A stretch of 58,547 bases of DNA from Anaerolineaceae bacterium UBA6133 (GCA_002435825.1 DIVL01000070.1:1-58547); one strand, 5' to 3'; counted from the first letter of the stretch, positions 8,768 through 17,452 are shown. Made by a program: numbers and translations. The notes: generated by a model from the sequence alone, not told the origin.

Positions 8768-9745
8768 ATGCCGGCTATAGAACCCTTACTTACCTCAGCC
8801 AACAGCATGCTTGGTCTCAACCTCGACGGTGAGCGGCTGCTGATCGTCTACGGCAGTCCCTCGGGCATGGTCCAGGAAAGACTAACCGTGAGCACGCCTG
8901 CCAGCAGGAGTTTCCCGGCAATTCTCGAGCTCATAACCGCCTCGGCAGATCGCCTGCTGATGATCACGCAAGCCCAACACCTGCCCCTGCCAGACTGTGT
9001 TTCGGTTTCGATCACCGGCAGCTATGATCCGCTTAGCGGCACCCTGGGGAGCTCTCCGGATTTCCCGGAGTGGAAGTCAGAGCCGCTTAAATCCCAGCTT
9101 GGGCTGCGGTTTAACTTGCCCGTGTTCATCGAGCAGCATCCCACGGCGGGTTTGCTGGCTGAGATGCTTTTCGGCTCCACCGACGCTAGCAGCACGCAGG
9201 TGTATCTCAGTTTCAATCCAACCCTGCGCGCCAGTTTTTTCCTCAATGGTGTTATCTATCAAAGCCCGGGCGGCAGCGCCGGCGATATTGGTAAGATCTT
9301 CACCTGCGATACGCCTGATCCGCGTTTGAACCGTTTGTTGACTCTCAACGATTACCTGAGTCTGGACGGCTTGGCATCCCAGGCTCTTCGCGCCCAGCCT
9401 TCTCATTGGGATCTCAACACGACCGGCATCCAAGTCATCCAGGCTGCCGCCGAGGGCGACCCCTACGCTGTCGAACTGATCGAAGGGGCAGCTAAAATGC
9501 TCGGCGAAAATCTGGCTCCGCTTATCCACCTGCTGCGCCCCAGGCAGATCGCCCTCGCCTACCCGGTTTCGCTCTCTGCTGCCAACTTCCTGCCGCCCCT
9601 TCGCGCCGCCGCAGCGGCTGCCAGTGGGCTTGGCGGTCTTGAACTTCCTCAATTCACCGCCTCCCAATTTGGTCACCGTCAACCAGAACTTGAAGCTTTA
9701 GCTCCTGCTGTGTCCGCGTTTCGCATTCGTGCCAGCAGCCGTTAA
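8768..9745 (+). CDS. Degenerate ROK-family protein (probable pseudokinase)
   Basis: A 325-residue protein whose overall layout follows ROK sugar kinases and regulators: an N-terminal GLNLDGERLLIVYG strand, a mid segment resembling the VENDANAAALAE block, an LNGVIYQSPGGSAGDIGKI block and a C-terminal ATPase-type region. Key residues are missing. The DxGGT phosphate loop is altered, the catalytic Asp segment reads EQHPTAG, and the CxCGxxGC zinc site is absent. It has no N-terminal helix-turn-helix. It may bind a sugar without phosphorylating it; family membership is inferred from the pattern. The start was chosen by the TATAAT just upstream. Confidence 0.6.
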   Translation: MPAIEPLLTSANSMLGLNLDGERLLIVYGSPSGMVQERLTVSTPASRSFPAILELITASADRLLMITQAQHLPLPDCVSVSITGSYDPLSGTLGSSPDFPEWKSEPLKSQLGLRFNLPVFIEQHPTAGLLAEMLFGSTDASSTQVYLSFNPTLRASFFLNGVIYQSPGGSAGDIGKIFTCDTPDPRLNRLLTLNDYLSLDGLASQALRAQPSHWDLNTTGIQVIQAAAEGDPYAVELIEGAAKMLGENLAPLIHLLRPRQIALAYPVSLSAANFLPPLRAAAAAASGLGGLELPQFTASQFGHRQPELEALAPAVSAFRIRASSR

Positions 9746-9752
9746 AGGAAAA

Positions 9753-9774
9753 CAGGCAGCCGAAATGTTGCCTG
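9753..9774. terminator. Hairpin between convergent genes
   Basis: CAGGCAGC at 9753-9760 pairs imperfectly with GTTGCCTG at 9767-9774, between the ROK-like gene (stop 9745) and the convergent CDP-alcohol transferase gene (stop 9797). The T-run is weak, so it is only a possible terminator. Confidence 0.4.
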
Positions 9775-9796
9775 CTTAATCCTATCTTGTCCAGAA

Positions 9797-10645
9797 TTAG
9801 ATCGTCACTTCCGAGGAGTTGTCGTGGATGTGCTTCGTATGGTTTTTTTCTTTTTTCGCTGCTTTTTTTCCAGCTTTGCTTAATTTTCTATCAGCCTGGG
9901 CTGGATTTCTCTCTTCCATCTGGCGGCGCTTAAGCGCCTCACCATCTTCGTATGCCAATTGGCTTCCTGTAGTGATGACCTGATAAATGAAATAGAGCAC
10001 GAAGAGGACAGCAAATACCCCCAGCACGAGCGTACCAAGGTTGACCAGAATCACCTGGGAGGCAATAGTAACATCAAACAAGCTGCTGCCAGCGCCAACA
10101 AAATACACCACTGTGTTGAGAGCAATAATAACCAGGCGCATTTCGGTCGGACCAATCTTTATGCTGGTCATCTCGAAAACTCCAGTTGCATGGGTCTTGA
10201 GAGAGACCTGCAGCATCAATAACAGCCAACCACAGAGCGCGATCAAGGTAACATCAAATCGTGCCATTCCAGAGAGTCCGATTCCAACAAAAACCAGGAG
10301 AGTGGTGATTCCATCAATGGCATGGTCAATGTAATAACCATAATTAGGGCGCGACATATTGCGGTAGCGCGCCAGGCTGCCATCCAGGCTGTCGCCAAAC
10401 CAGTTGATAACAAAACCCAAACTCGCCACGAACAACCACGGGTTGCTTTTTACAGTTGTCAATCCAACCAAGGCATAGGCCACTGCCGCCAACACCGAGC
10501 CAAGCAGACCCAACACGGTCAGCATGTCTGAGTTGACCCATTTTGGCATGTTCCTGGCAAAAAAAGCCAGCGCCGGCCTTTCCAACGGTCCCAATAGAAT
10601 GTCGTTGGTGCGTTTATCATTTTCAGTGCGGATTTTCTTTGCCAT
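9797..10645 (-). CDS. CDP-alcohol phosphatidyltransferase family membrane enzyme
   Basis: A 282-residue integral membrane protein. The family signature is complete: Asp85, Asp88-Gly89, Ala92-Arg93, Gly103, Asp107 and Asp111, matching DxxDGxxAR...GxxxDxxxD. Such enzymes move a phosphatidyl group from CDP-diacylglycerol to an alcohol (glycerol phosphate, inositol phosphate, serine). Several membrane helices follow, then a Lys-rich cytoplasmic tail of about 50 residues. The ATG at 10645 was chosen over an upstream in-frame GTG because GAGAGG sits before it. The LpxL-like acyltransferase gene ends nine bases upstream, so the two are one operon. The alcohol acceptor cannot be told from sequence. 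Confidence 0.85.
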   Translation of the reverse strand: MAKKIRTENDKRTNDILLGPLERPALAFFARNMPKWVNSDMLTVLGLLGSVLAAVAYALVGLTTVKSNPWLFVASLGFVINWFGDSLDGSLARYRNMSRPNYGYYIDHAIDGITTLLVFVGIGLSGMARFDVTLIALCGWLLLMLQVSLKTHATGVFEMTSIKIGPTEMRLVIIALNTVVYFVGAGSSLFDVTIASQVILVNLGTLVLGVFAVLFVLYFIYQVITTGSQLAYEDGEALKRRQMEERNPAQADRKLSKAGKKAAKKEKNHTKHIHDNSSEVTI

Positions 10646-10654
10646 AATCACCTC

Positions 10655-11575
10655 TCAGGTTAATTTTTCTACAACAGGGAAAACTTCAGGCCAAACTGGA
10701 TGCGGCATGCTCCACTGGGACTGAGCCCTACGGATGAAATCTTCAGTTGGGCGCAATACACGCTCAGCGTTTAGCACATTTTCTTCTACCAGATCGTTCC
10801 TTTTTTCAATAGGAATAGGATCGGTTGCATCAACATAATAGTCCCCATTGTCACGACGAATGCCACATGCCACGCGTACTGCGGCATTGGTCTCGAGCGC
10901 CAGGCGCGTGTAAAAAACCGGCAGGGCGGTTTCACGCCCAAAAAAGCGCGGGCGATACTTGGCATCTTCCCCCTCTGGGAGTGGTCGGTCCAGCCCTGTC
11001 ACCACGCAATATCCCTCTTTCAGAGCTTTTCTTGCCTCCCGAAAGGTGGAGAAGGAAATCGGATGGATGCTCATTCCAACGGCTTCACGCATGCGGTTTT
11101 GGGCTTTGTAGGCATTATTGGGGTTGGGGTAAGAGAGCACATATGGTTTTACCCCCAGCCAGGTCAGTGACATGCCAAACAGGTCATAATTTCCCAGGTG
11201 AGGACCCAGAAGAATGGTCGGTATTTTTCTTTCGATGATATCGCGCAGAGTTTCTTCTGCCCTGGGGGATAGGATTATCTTTTCAAAGCCTTCTTTGGGG
11301 TGCTGATAGTAATAAAAATATTCTGCTAAAGATAACACATCATTACGAATGGTTTCGCGGGTGCGCTTCTGCAGCTGAGACTTACTCATGTTCTCCCCGG
11401 AAATTACCCACTGGTTTGCCTCTATATGTCGAACCAGCGAGCTATTGCGACGGGAAGCCAACACCGAGCCGATAAAATGCGCAAGATGATTTAATCCCTT
11501 AAGCCTGAAATTCTTACCAAGCCAGAGACCGACTTCGATTGCCGCAGAATCCTCAAGAAAGGCTTTAAGTCCCAT
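10655..11575 (-). CDS. LpxL/HtrB-family lysophospholipid or glycolipid acyltransferase
   Basis: A 306-residue membrane-associated acyltransferase. The catalytic HX4D motif is His126 to Asp131 in GPHLGNYDLFG. In diderms this family acylates lipid A, whereas in Actinobacteria the homologue PatA acylates phosphatidylinositol mannosides. No LPS gene is visible here and a CDP-alcohol phosphatidyltransferase follows directly, a pairing that resembles the actinobacterial pgsA-patA order. I therefore favour a phospho-glycolipid role, as an inference. No glycosyltransferase is next to it in this window. Confidence 0.8.
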   Translation of the reverse strand: MGLKAFLEDSAAIEVGLWLGKNFRLKGLNHLAHFIGSVLASRRNSSLVRHIEANQWVISGENMSKSQLQKRTRETIRNDVLSLAEYFYYYQHPKEGFEKIILSPRAEETLRDIIERKIPTILLGPHLGNYDLFGMSLTWLGVKPYVLSYPNPNNAYKAQNRMREAVGMSIHPISFSTFREARKALKEGYCVVTGLDRPLPEGEDAKYRPRFFGRETALPVFYTRLALETNAAVRVACGIRRDNGDYYVDATDPIPIEKRNDLVEENVLNAERVLRPTEDFIRRAQSQWSMPHPVWPEVFPVVEKLT

Positions 11576-11628
11576 GTCTATTCTTAATTGTACTCTCTAA
11601 TCTTAAAAACGCGTTAACAAGGAGAAAG

Positions 11629-12456
11629 TTATGCCTTGGGACGGATCGCCATTTTTTTAATCGCAGCAGCTGCCAGATAACTCAGCGCTGCCACCAGGAT
11701 GATGACAGAACCAGCCTGCAGATTGAGCGCAAAAGACAGCACCAGACCCACGCCAGAAAACAACCAGCTGAGCCCTATGGAAAGCACCATCATGCCTTTC
11801 ATGTCCTTGAGAAACAGGTTGGCAGTGGCCGGCGGAATGGTGAGCATAGCAATTACCATGATCAAGCCCACAACGCGCATTGCCATTACCACCGTCAGCC
11901 CGATCATGACCAGCATCATCAGATAGAGCACGGACACCGGCAAGTTGCGGACCGTGGAGAAGGTCTCATCAAAAGAGATCGCCTGCAAACTCCGGTAAAA
12001 GAGCACAACAAAGACGATGACCATTAACGCGACCAGCGTCATCAACTGCAAGTCACCGCCAGATACCGCCAGGAGGCTGCCGAAGAGGTAACTCATCAGG
12101 TCTGCCTTGAAACCGGGTGTCAGGCTGACAAAGATGATCCCTATTGCCATGCCGATCGACCACATGACTCCGATCAGAGTGTCTGAACGAGCTTTGGTGC
12201 GCAGGTGCACCGCCCCCATCCCAAGCGCAGACAGAATGCTGAAGAGGATGGCTCCCAACATCGGATCCTGACCAAAATAATACGCCAGACCAATTCCCCC
12301 ATAAGCCGCGTGCGCAATGCCACCGCCGAGAAAAACAATGCGGTTCAGCACAACCAGCGTGCCAATCAAACCGCAAACCACCCCCACCAGCAGGCTGGCG
12401 AACAGCGCGTTGCGCATGAAGTCATAGGCAAATATGTTTTGAATAATATCAATCAT
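11629..12456 (-). CDS. znuB: Zinc ABC transporter permease ZnuB
   Basis: About 275 residues with many hydrophobic helices and the ABC-3 permease family pattern (GGGIAHAAYGGIGLAYYFG and C-terminal helices). It forms the membrane channel for zinc (or manganese) with the ATPase encoded just upstream. I chose the ATG at 12456; the one at 12462 is equally possible, and the 23 residues encoded further upstream belong to the overlap with znuC. The start overlaps the znuC stop by eight bases, which indicates translational coupling. It is the last gene of the zur-znuACB operon. Confidence 0.85.
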   Translation of the reverse strand: MIDIIQNIFAYDFMRNALFASLLVGVVCGLIGTLVVLNRIVFLGGGIAHAAYGGIGLAYYFGQDPMLGAILFSILSALGMGAVHLRTKARSDTLIGVMWSIGMAIGIIFVSLTPGFKADLMSYLFGSLLAVSGGDLQLMTLVALMVIVFVVLFYRSLQAISFDETFSTVRNLPVSVLYLMMLVMIGLTVVMAMRVVGLIMVIAMLTIPPATANLFLKDMKGMMVLSIGLSWLFSGVGLVLSFALNLQAGSVIILVAALSYLAAAAIKKMAIRPKA

Positions 12457-13228
12457 GGTCATCTTCTTCTTGGTGAGATGGCAAAACCCGGTGCGGTAGA
12501 CCGTGTGCCACCAGGTCCACCGGGCATTCATAGGCAGTGCTCAACATTTCACTCGTGATTTCTTTTTGACCGCCATACACCAGGCGCCGGTTGACGCAGC
12601 CGATCGTTTTGACATAGGTGGAAATCGCGGTCAAATCGTGCGATATCAATAGGATGGAAATGCTTTGGTTCAATTCCGCAAGCAAGTCATACATTTGCGA
12701 GCTGGAGCGGGAATCCACGCTGGAAGTTGGTTCATCCAACAGCAGGATCTTCGGCTCCGCTGCCAATGCCCTCGCGATCGTCACCCGCTGTCGCTGCCCG
12801 CCCGAGAGCTCATTGATTGATCGTTTTGCCAGGTCCAGGATATCCATCTGCCTCAGAGAACGTTCAATGATCTTTTTATCGTCATCTTTTAGATACAGGT
12901 TTTTCAGGAGGTGAGGTTTTAGTCGTCCCATGCTCACCACATCCCAAACCTTAATGGGAAACGCCTTATCACCCTGCTGGAGTTGAGGTACATAGCCAAT
13001 GTAGTGGCGCCCCTTTTCCGAGCTGACGCCCATTACTCGCACCACACCCCGCTCCGGCTTGATCAGCCCCAGAATGACTTTAATCAGCGTGGTCTTTCCC
13101 CCACCGTTGGGTCCGATCAGCCCAACGTAATCTCCGGCATTCATTCTAAAGTTAACCGCCTCCAACACACGATCACTTTCGTAGCCAGCCCAGACATCTT
13201 CCAGTTCTATTACAGCTTGCCCTGTCAA
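12449..13228 (-). CDS. znuC: Zinc ABC transporter ATP-binding protein ZnuC
   Basis: A 259-residue ABC ATPase with Walker A GPNGGGKTT, signature LSGGQRQRV, Walker B ILLLDEPTS and the switch His in LLISHDL. It energises uptake through ZnuB. The start is a TTG at 13228 with AGGAGA upstream, eight bases after the znuA stop. The C terminus (HGLPHRV, EEDDHD) is rich in His and Asp. Metal specificity rests on the neighbouring Fur-family regulator and the His-rich binding protein, so zinc is likely but manganese is not excluded. Confidence 0.9.
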   Translation of the reverse strand: MTGQAVIELEDVWAGYESDRVLEAVNFRMNAGDYVGLIGPNGGGKTTLIKVILGLIKPERGVVRVMGVSSEKGRHYIGYVPQLQQGDKAFPIKVWDVVSMGRLKPHLLKNLYLKDDDKKIIERSLRQMDILDLAKRSINELSGGQRQRVTIARALAAEPKILLLDEPTSSVDSRSSSQMYDLLAELNQSISILLISHDLTAISTYVKTIGCVNRRLVYGGQKEITSEMLSTAYECPVDLVAHGLPHRVLPSHQEEDDHD

Positions 13229-13236
13229 TTTTTCTC

Positions 13237-14136
13237 CTAATTCAAAGCCTGGTGTAATGTTTCGGCAATCATCAACATGCTTGCCGGCCAGTCATATGCC
13301 ATCGGATCCCATTCCACGATAGATTGGATTCCGGCTTGTTCTGTGATGGAAGTGGCAAGCCTGATATTGCTGCCCTTTTCGATCACCAGGGTGTTTATCT
13401 CATATTCTTTAGCGAGCGTAATGATCTGCGAAAGGCTCTCTGGAGCCGGTTCGCTACCGCCAATTTCGACTGCCAGCATATTCAGGCCATAATCCTCTGC
13501 CACATATCCCCAGGCAGGGTGCACCACCATAAAATGATCCCTTTTGGAACCCTCCAGTTGCTTTTTAACCTCAGTATCAACCCTGTCGATTTCGTTGAGC
13601 AATGCGTCGAGATTTGCCTGGTAATAATCCGCGTTTTGCGGGTCGGCAGCCTTCATGGCTTCAGCCATAGTCTGAGCCATCTGTTTCATACGTAAGGGTG
13701 AGAACCAGATGTGTGGATCGTCCTCCGAACCAGTCAGTGCGTGATCCTCAACATCACCATCGTTGTGATCGTGCGCGCCACTCGCGGGAATAAACGCGAT
13801 CCCTGCGGCTGTATCCACCACCCGCATATCGGGGTTTGCGGACTCAAAACGCGGCAGCCACACGGCTTCGAATTCAACACCGATGGTGAAGTAAAGCTCA
13901 GAGGCAGCCAGGTTGGTCATCTGCTGTGGACTGGGCTCGTAGGTGTGGGGGTCGTCGCCGCTGCCAACCATTGCCTGTGTTGACACGCGATCTCCACCAA
14001 TCTGGTCCACAAACCACTGCTGCGGTAAAATGCTGACGCTGATGGTCAACTTTTCAGGTTCACCCTGCGCCACTGGACCTGCGCATGCCGTCAAAATAAG
14101 CACAAGAAACGCACTAAGCAATAAAAACTTTTTCAA
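13237..14136 (-). CDS. znuA: Zinc-binding lipoprotein ZnuA
   Basis: A 299-residue periplasmic-type (extracytoplasmic) binding protein of cluster A-I. Its signal peptide ends in lipobox LTAC with lipidated Cys18. A short His/Asp-rich loop (GAHDHNDGDVEDH) is the hallmark of zinc-specific members, and the metal-ligand segments DPHTYEPSP and HPAWGYVAEDY are present. The TTG start at 14136 has GGAGG just upstream and overlaps the zur stop by four bases (TTGA), so translation is coupled to the regulator. Confidence 0.9.
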   Translation of the reverse strand: MKKFLLLSAFLVLILTACAGPVAQGEPEKLTISVSILPQQWFVDQIGGDRVSTQAMVGSGDDPHTYEPSPQQMTNLAASELYFTIGVEFEAVWLPRFESANPDMRVVDTAAGIAFIPASGAHDHNDGDVEDHALTGSEDDPHIWFSPLRMKQMAQTMAEAMKAADPQNADYYQANLDALLNEIDRVDTEVKKQLEGSKRDHFMVVHPAWGYVAEDYGLNMLAVEIGGSEPAPESLSQIITLAKEYEINTLVIEKGSNIRLATSITEQAGIQSIVEWDPMAYDWPASMLMIAETLHQALN

Positions 14137-14600
14137 TTGTCCTCCACTGGATCAGCCGATATCTTCTGGCATTTAGGGCAAATTCCGTATAACTGTAATA
14201 GGTGGTCACTCACGCGGAAATTTGTCTCCGCCTCAACCCTCCGGATCAGATCGCTGAGGTCTTCAGACCCCGCAAACGTGATCGTTCGATGACACCTCTT
14301 ACACAAAATGTGATGGTGATGACCGGCAGAACCTGCCACATAGCCTGAACTGCCGTTCGGATTATAGACCACGCAAACCAGCCCCAGTTCCGCTAAAAGC
14401 TCCAAGGCCCGGTAAACACTGACCATCCCCAAAGCGCGCCCGGATTGCGACAGCACCTGGTAGATTTCCAAGGGTGTCATGGGCTGAGCGCTTTCCGCCA
14501 GCAGCTCCATCACCAATCTGCGCGGTCCTGAAACGCGATATCCTTTATCTGATAATACTTTTTGCCAACTCATCTCGACCTTATTGATAATATTTTTCAT
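14133..14600 (-). CDS. zur: Fur-family zinc uptake regulator (Zur)
   Basis: A 155-residue Fur-family repressor with a winged helix in the N-terminal half (GYRVSGPRRLVMELL, VSVYRALELLAELGLV), a His-rich metal site (AGHHHHILCKRCHR) and a structural CxxC pair (CKRC, CPKC). Leading the znuACB operon indicates zinc sensing. I chose the ATG at 14600 because a full promoter (TTGACA, 17 bases, TAAAAT) ends eight bases before it; the earlier ATG at 14630 lies inside the promoter. An internal ATG at 14573 is an alternative. Confidence 0.87.
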   Translation of the reverse strand: MKNIINKVEMSWQKVLSDKGYRVSGPRRLVMELLAESAQPMTPLEIYQVLSQSGRALGMVSVYRALELLAELGLVCVVYNPNGSSGYVAGSAGHHHHILCKRCHRTITFAGSEDLSDLIRRVEAETNFRVSDHLLQLYGICPKCQKISADPVEDN

Positions 14601-14608
14601 TAAGCTTA

Positions 14609-14637
14609 ATTTTAGCCGGATTGATGACACCTGTCAA
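14609..14637 (-). promoter_or_regulatory. Promoter of zur-znuACB operon
   Basis: -35 TTGACA at 14637-14632, a 17-base spacer and -10 TAAAAT at 14614-14609, all on the minus strand. The ATG at 14600 lies eight bases beyond the -10, so the message is probably leaderless or nearly so. I could not find a convincing Zur operator palindrome. Confidence 0.7.
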
Positions 14638-14723
14638 AGACTTGTATGAGACTTACTTGATAAATGTTTTATTAGAAAAACCCTTTGCCGAATGCTCGCG
14701 CCTTTTCCCCACTTGCAGTCTGT

Positions 14724-14729
14724 TATAAT
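14724..14729 (+). promoter_or_regulatory. Extended -10 promoter of slyD
   Basis: TATAAT preceded by TG (TGTTATAAT), the same extended -10 form as at 1931. The ATG of slyD is at 14773, so the leader is about 35 bases. Confidence 0.5.
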
Positions 14730-14772
14730 CATGCGGCGCGCGAGGACTACCCCGCATAAAGAATGGAGAAAC

Positions 14773-15288
14773 ATGGAAGAAAAGTTACTGGATACTATCC
14801 AAAATGATCACGTCGTTCAGATAGCCTATAACCTCAATGTGGATGGCGAAGAAGTTGAATCAGACCTGCTTGAGTACCTGCACGGTCACGGCAACATTAT
14901 CCCCGGGCTTGAACAGCCCCTGACTGGCGCCAAAGTTGGCGACAAGCTTGAAGTTATCGCCAAAGCCGCAGATGCCTATGGCGAGTTTGACCCCAATTCG
15001 GTTATCACTGTCAGCCGGGAATCATTCCCCCCTGATTTTGAGATCCGCCTGGGTGAAGCCATGCGCTTGCGCGATGCAGCCGGGCACATCTTCCAGGGTG
15101 TCGCTACCGCCATCGCAGAGGATTCCGTGGAACTTGACCTCAACCACCCAATGGCTGGCAAGGATCTGCGCTTCACTGTAAGCGTTCTGGCTATCCGCCC
15201 GGCAACGGATGAAGAAAAATCTGCTGGTCATCTGCACTACGGTGGCTGCGAGAGTTGTTCCTCCGATTGCGGCGACGGCTGTTGCTAA
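14773..15288 (+). CDS. slyD: SlyD-type FKBP peptidyl-prolyl isomerase
   Basis: A 171-residue cytoplasmic PPIase/chaperone. The FKBP domain carries the SlyD pattern YLHGHGNIIPGLEQPLTGAKVGD with an inserted chaperone flap (about 70-125). The tail HLHYGGCESCSSDCGDGCC is a metal-binding end; SlyD of other bacteria binds nickel there and helps mature [NiFe] hydrogenase, which is relevant because a hydrogenase is encoded at 35593-37778. The ATG at 14773 was chosen because GGAG precedes it and homologues start here, not at the upstream ATG at 14692, which would precede the promoter. A strong hairpin follows. Confidence 0.9.
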   Translation: MEEKLLDTIQNDHVVQIAYNLNVDGEEVESDLLEYLHGHGNIIPGLEQPLTGAKVGDKLEVIAKAADAYGEFDPNSVITVSRESFPPDFEIRLGEAMRLRDAAGHIFQGVATAIAEDSVELDLNHPMAGKDLRFTVSVLAIRPATDEEKSAGHLHYGGCESCSSDCGDGCC

Positions 15289-15309
15289 GGAGAACCTTTC
15301 TTAAACAAA

Positions 15310-15346
15310 AAGATCGGGAGCTTGAGTAGCTTTCCCGGTCTTTTGT
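15310..15346 (+). terminator. Rho-independent terminator after slyD
   Basis: A hairpin with arms around GATCGGGA and TTCCCGGTC, followed by TTTTGTTT, lies about 20 bases after the slyD stop. Confidence 0.8.
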
Positions 15347-15355
15347 TTAACCAGC

Positions 15356-16222
15356 ACTAAACATCGTTTATCAACATTGTGCGTAGGGCGAGACATAGTG
15401 CCCGCAGGGGATTGGAAGCACTGCACACCTCATTACGTAGAGGGCTTGCCGTGTTTCCAATCCGCCATCACACCAATCTCCAACTGCAAAAAGAACGAGT
15501 GTCACCATTCACATCATTGTTGTCGGCGGATTGCGCTTTGCTTGCGCACTCCGCCAAGTAAACCAATGTTTCCGCCAAGTTAATTAACGTCGGAGTGAGC
15601 CCGCGCAAGCTTCATGAAATTTCAAGGTCACAAGGCGGTCTCATTCCGACCTACAAACCTACCATAATAATTGATCATAGGGCGGAATGAACCTCCCTGC
15701 CCTCACAGTGCAACTGCAAGGGTTTGTTCACTCCGCCAGCGAATTCTGGTCCTATCCCGTAGGGCGAAATTGAGGGCACCGTAAACAATGTGATGTGCGA
15801 ACGTATCGTGCCCTCAATTCGCCGCTGGATGATTGATGTTGCGATGGCGGATTGGAAGCACACTAAGATCTCTAAAAAAATAAGCGCAGTGCTTCCAATC
15901 TCGCCCTACAACTGCGTCTGGTTCAATTTATTAATTGTCGGGGTGAGCCCGCGTGAGGTAAGGTTTAATCAGAGGCTGCAGGGCGGTCTCATTCCGACCT
16001 ACATACCTGCCATAATAATTGATCATAGGGCGGAATGAACCTCCCTGCCATCGTAGTGCAACTGCAAGGGTTTGTTCACTCCGCCCTTCGACTGCGCTGT
16101 ATGTAAAAGTATTGAGCAGATTGCCATAGTTTGCTATCCCGCGCAGGTAGGGTGGGTTGGCATCACAGTATCTTGCCCTGTCCTGACATCAAATTAGCCA
16201 CCCCACCTGCTGTTTTATTACC
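15356..16222. repeat. Palindrome-rich non-coding island
   Basis: No gene is supported. The stretch holds at least six inverted repeats and one direct repeat. A 104-base unit at 15634-15737 recurs at 15982-16085 with few differences, bounded by GGCGG and CCGCC. Hairpins are seen at 15409-15463 (GGATTGGAAGCAC arms), 15525-15555 (GGCGGA...TCCGCC), 15763-15823 (GGCGAAATTGAGGGCAC arms), 15850-15900 (GATTGGAAGCAC arms) and 16143-16210 (GCAGGT...ACCTGC). The recurring GTAGGGCG and CCGCC ends suggest one family of small palindromic elements. Confidence 0.8.
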
Positions 16223-17452
16223 TTACTTCAGCTCACCCACCAGCTTGCTGATGATCACCACTACCTCGGTGGCTTTTTCAAGCGCGTCAACCGAAAGGTA
16301 CTCAAACCGCCCATGACCATTATGACCGCCAGTGAAGATGTTCGGCGTGGGCAGACCCATATACGAGAGCCGGCTGCCGTCCGTCCCACCGCGAACTGCC
16401 TCTTCCACCGGCTCAAAGCCCACCGCGCGGTAAGCCTTGCGTGCAAGCTCAATAATTTCTGGCCTGGCTTCGATCATCTTGCGCATGTTGAAATACTGAT
16501 CGCGGATCTCAAGCTCGAGCGTGCCCTCCCCATAACGCTGGTTGATGAAGTCAGCGGCCTGCTGCACTTCCTGTTTGCGCTTTTCAAAGGCATCTTCGTC
16601 GTGGTCCCTGATAATGTAGTTAAGATGCGCGCTTTCCGCCTCACCCGCCATATCGGTCAGATGGATAAAGCCTTCCCGCCCTTCCGTGTGTTCCGCGCGG
16701 TCAAAAACCGGCAGCAGGTTATGGAAATCGATCGCCACCTGGACCGCGCTCTTGAGGCGCCCCTTGGCAGTGCCGGGATGCACGCTGCGTCCGTTTATCT
16801 TGATTTTTGCTGATGCGGCATTAAACGTCTCATAAGAGAATTCCCCCGCCTTACCGCCGTCGACGGTATAGGCAAAATCCGCTCCGAATGCGGGTACGTC
16901 AAAGAACTTGACGCCCTCGCCCACTTCCTCATCGGGGGTGAAGCCAACCCGCAGCTTGCCGTGCGGCACTTCCGGATGGGCGATCAGGTAAGCCATGGCG
17001 CCGATGATGGCAGCGATGCCGGCTTTGTCATCCGCCCCGAGCAGGGTGGTACCATCTGTGACCACCAGGCGTTCGCCTTTGTGTTCCAGCAATTTCGGAA
17101 AATCGCGCGGTGAAAGCAGGATGTTTTTCTCAGCATTCAGAACAATGTCCTGACCGTCGTAGTTTTCAATCAAACGGGGCATCACATTTGCGCCGGAAGC
17201 AGATGGGCTGGTATCCACGTGTGCCAGGAAGCCCACCACGGGGGCAGAAGTCTCGATATTGGCTGGCAGGGTCGCCGTCACGTAGCCGTACGCGTCCAGC
17301 TTGACCTCATCCATACCCAATTCAGTCAGCTCCTCCTCCAGCAGCCTGGCGAGGTCCAGCTGTTTGGCGGTGCTGGGATAGCACTCGGCTTCCATTGCCG
17401 ATTGGGTATCAACCCTGACGTATCGTAAAAAGCGTTCCAGTGAATCAAACAT
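16223..17452 (-). CDS. pepT: Peptidase T (tripeptide aminopeptidase)
   Basis: A 409-residue M20-family zinc peptidase that removes the N-terminal residue from tripeptides in the cytoplasm. Motifs are FLAHVDTSPSASG (metal His and Asp), GADDKAGIAAIIG (bridging Asp), FTPDEEVGEG (catalytic Glu) and the C-terminal FTGGHNGHGRFE metal His. Length matches the family. AAAGGAG lies before the ATG and a TAGAAT box lies upstream. No operon partner: the palindromic island lies downstream and glutaminyl cyclase is divergent. Confidence 0.93.
   Translation of the reverse strand: MFDSLERFLRYVRVDTQSAMEAECYPSTAKQLDLARLLEEELTELGMDEVKLDAYGYVTATLPANIETSAPVVGFLAHVDTSPSASGANVMPRLIENYDGQDIVLNAEKNILLSPRDFPKLLEHKGERLVVTDGTTLLGADDKAGIAAIIGAMAYLIAHPEVPHGKLRVGFTPDEEVGEGVKFFDVPAFGADFAYTVDGGKAGEFSYETFNAASAKIKINGRSVHPGTAKGRLKSAVQVAIDFHNLLPVFDRAEHTEGREGFIHLTDMAGEAESAHLNYIIRDHDEDAFEKRKQEVQQAADFINQRYGEGTLELEIRDQYFNMRKMIEARPEIIELARKAYRAVGFEPVEEAVRGGTDGSRLSYMGLPTPNIFTGGHNGHGRFEYLSVDALEKATEVVVIISKLVGELK

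Noticed and set aside
14573..14637. Zur operator
   Set aside because: The region is AT-rich with partial dyads, but I could not find a palindrome good enough to call a Zur box.
15790..16038. Short open frame in the palindromic island
   Set aside because: It spans hairpins and part of a duplicated 104-base unit, lacks a ribosome site and has no domain.
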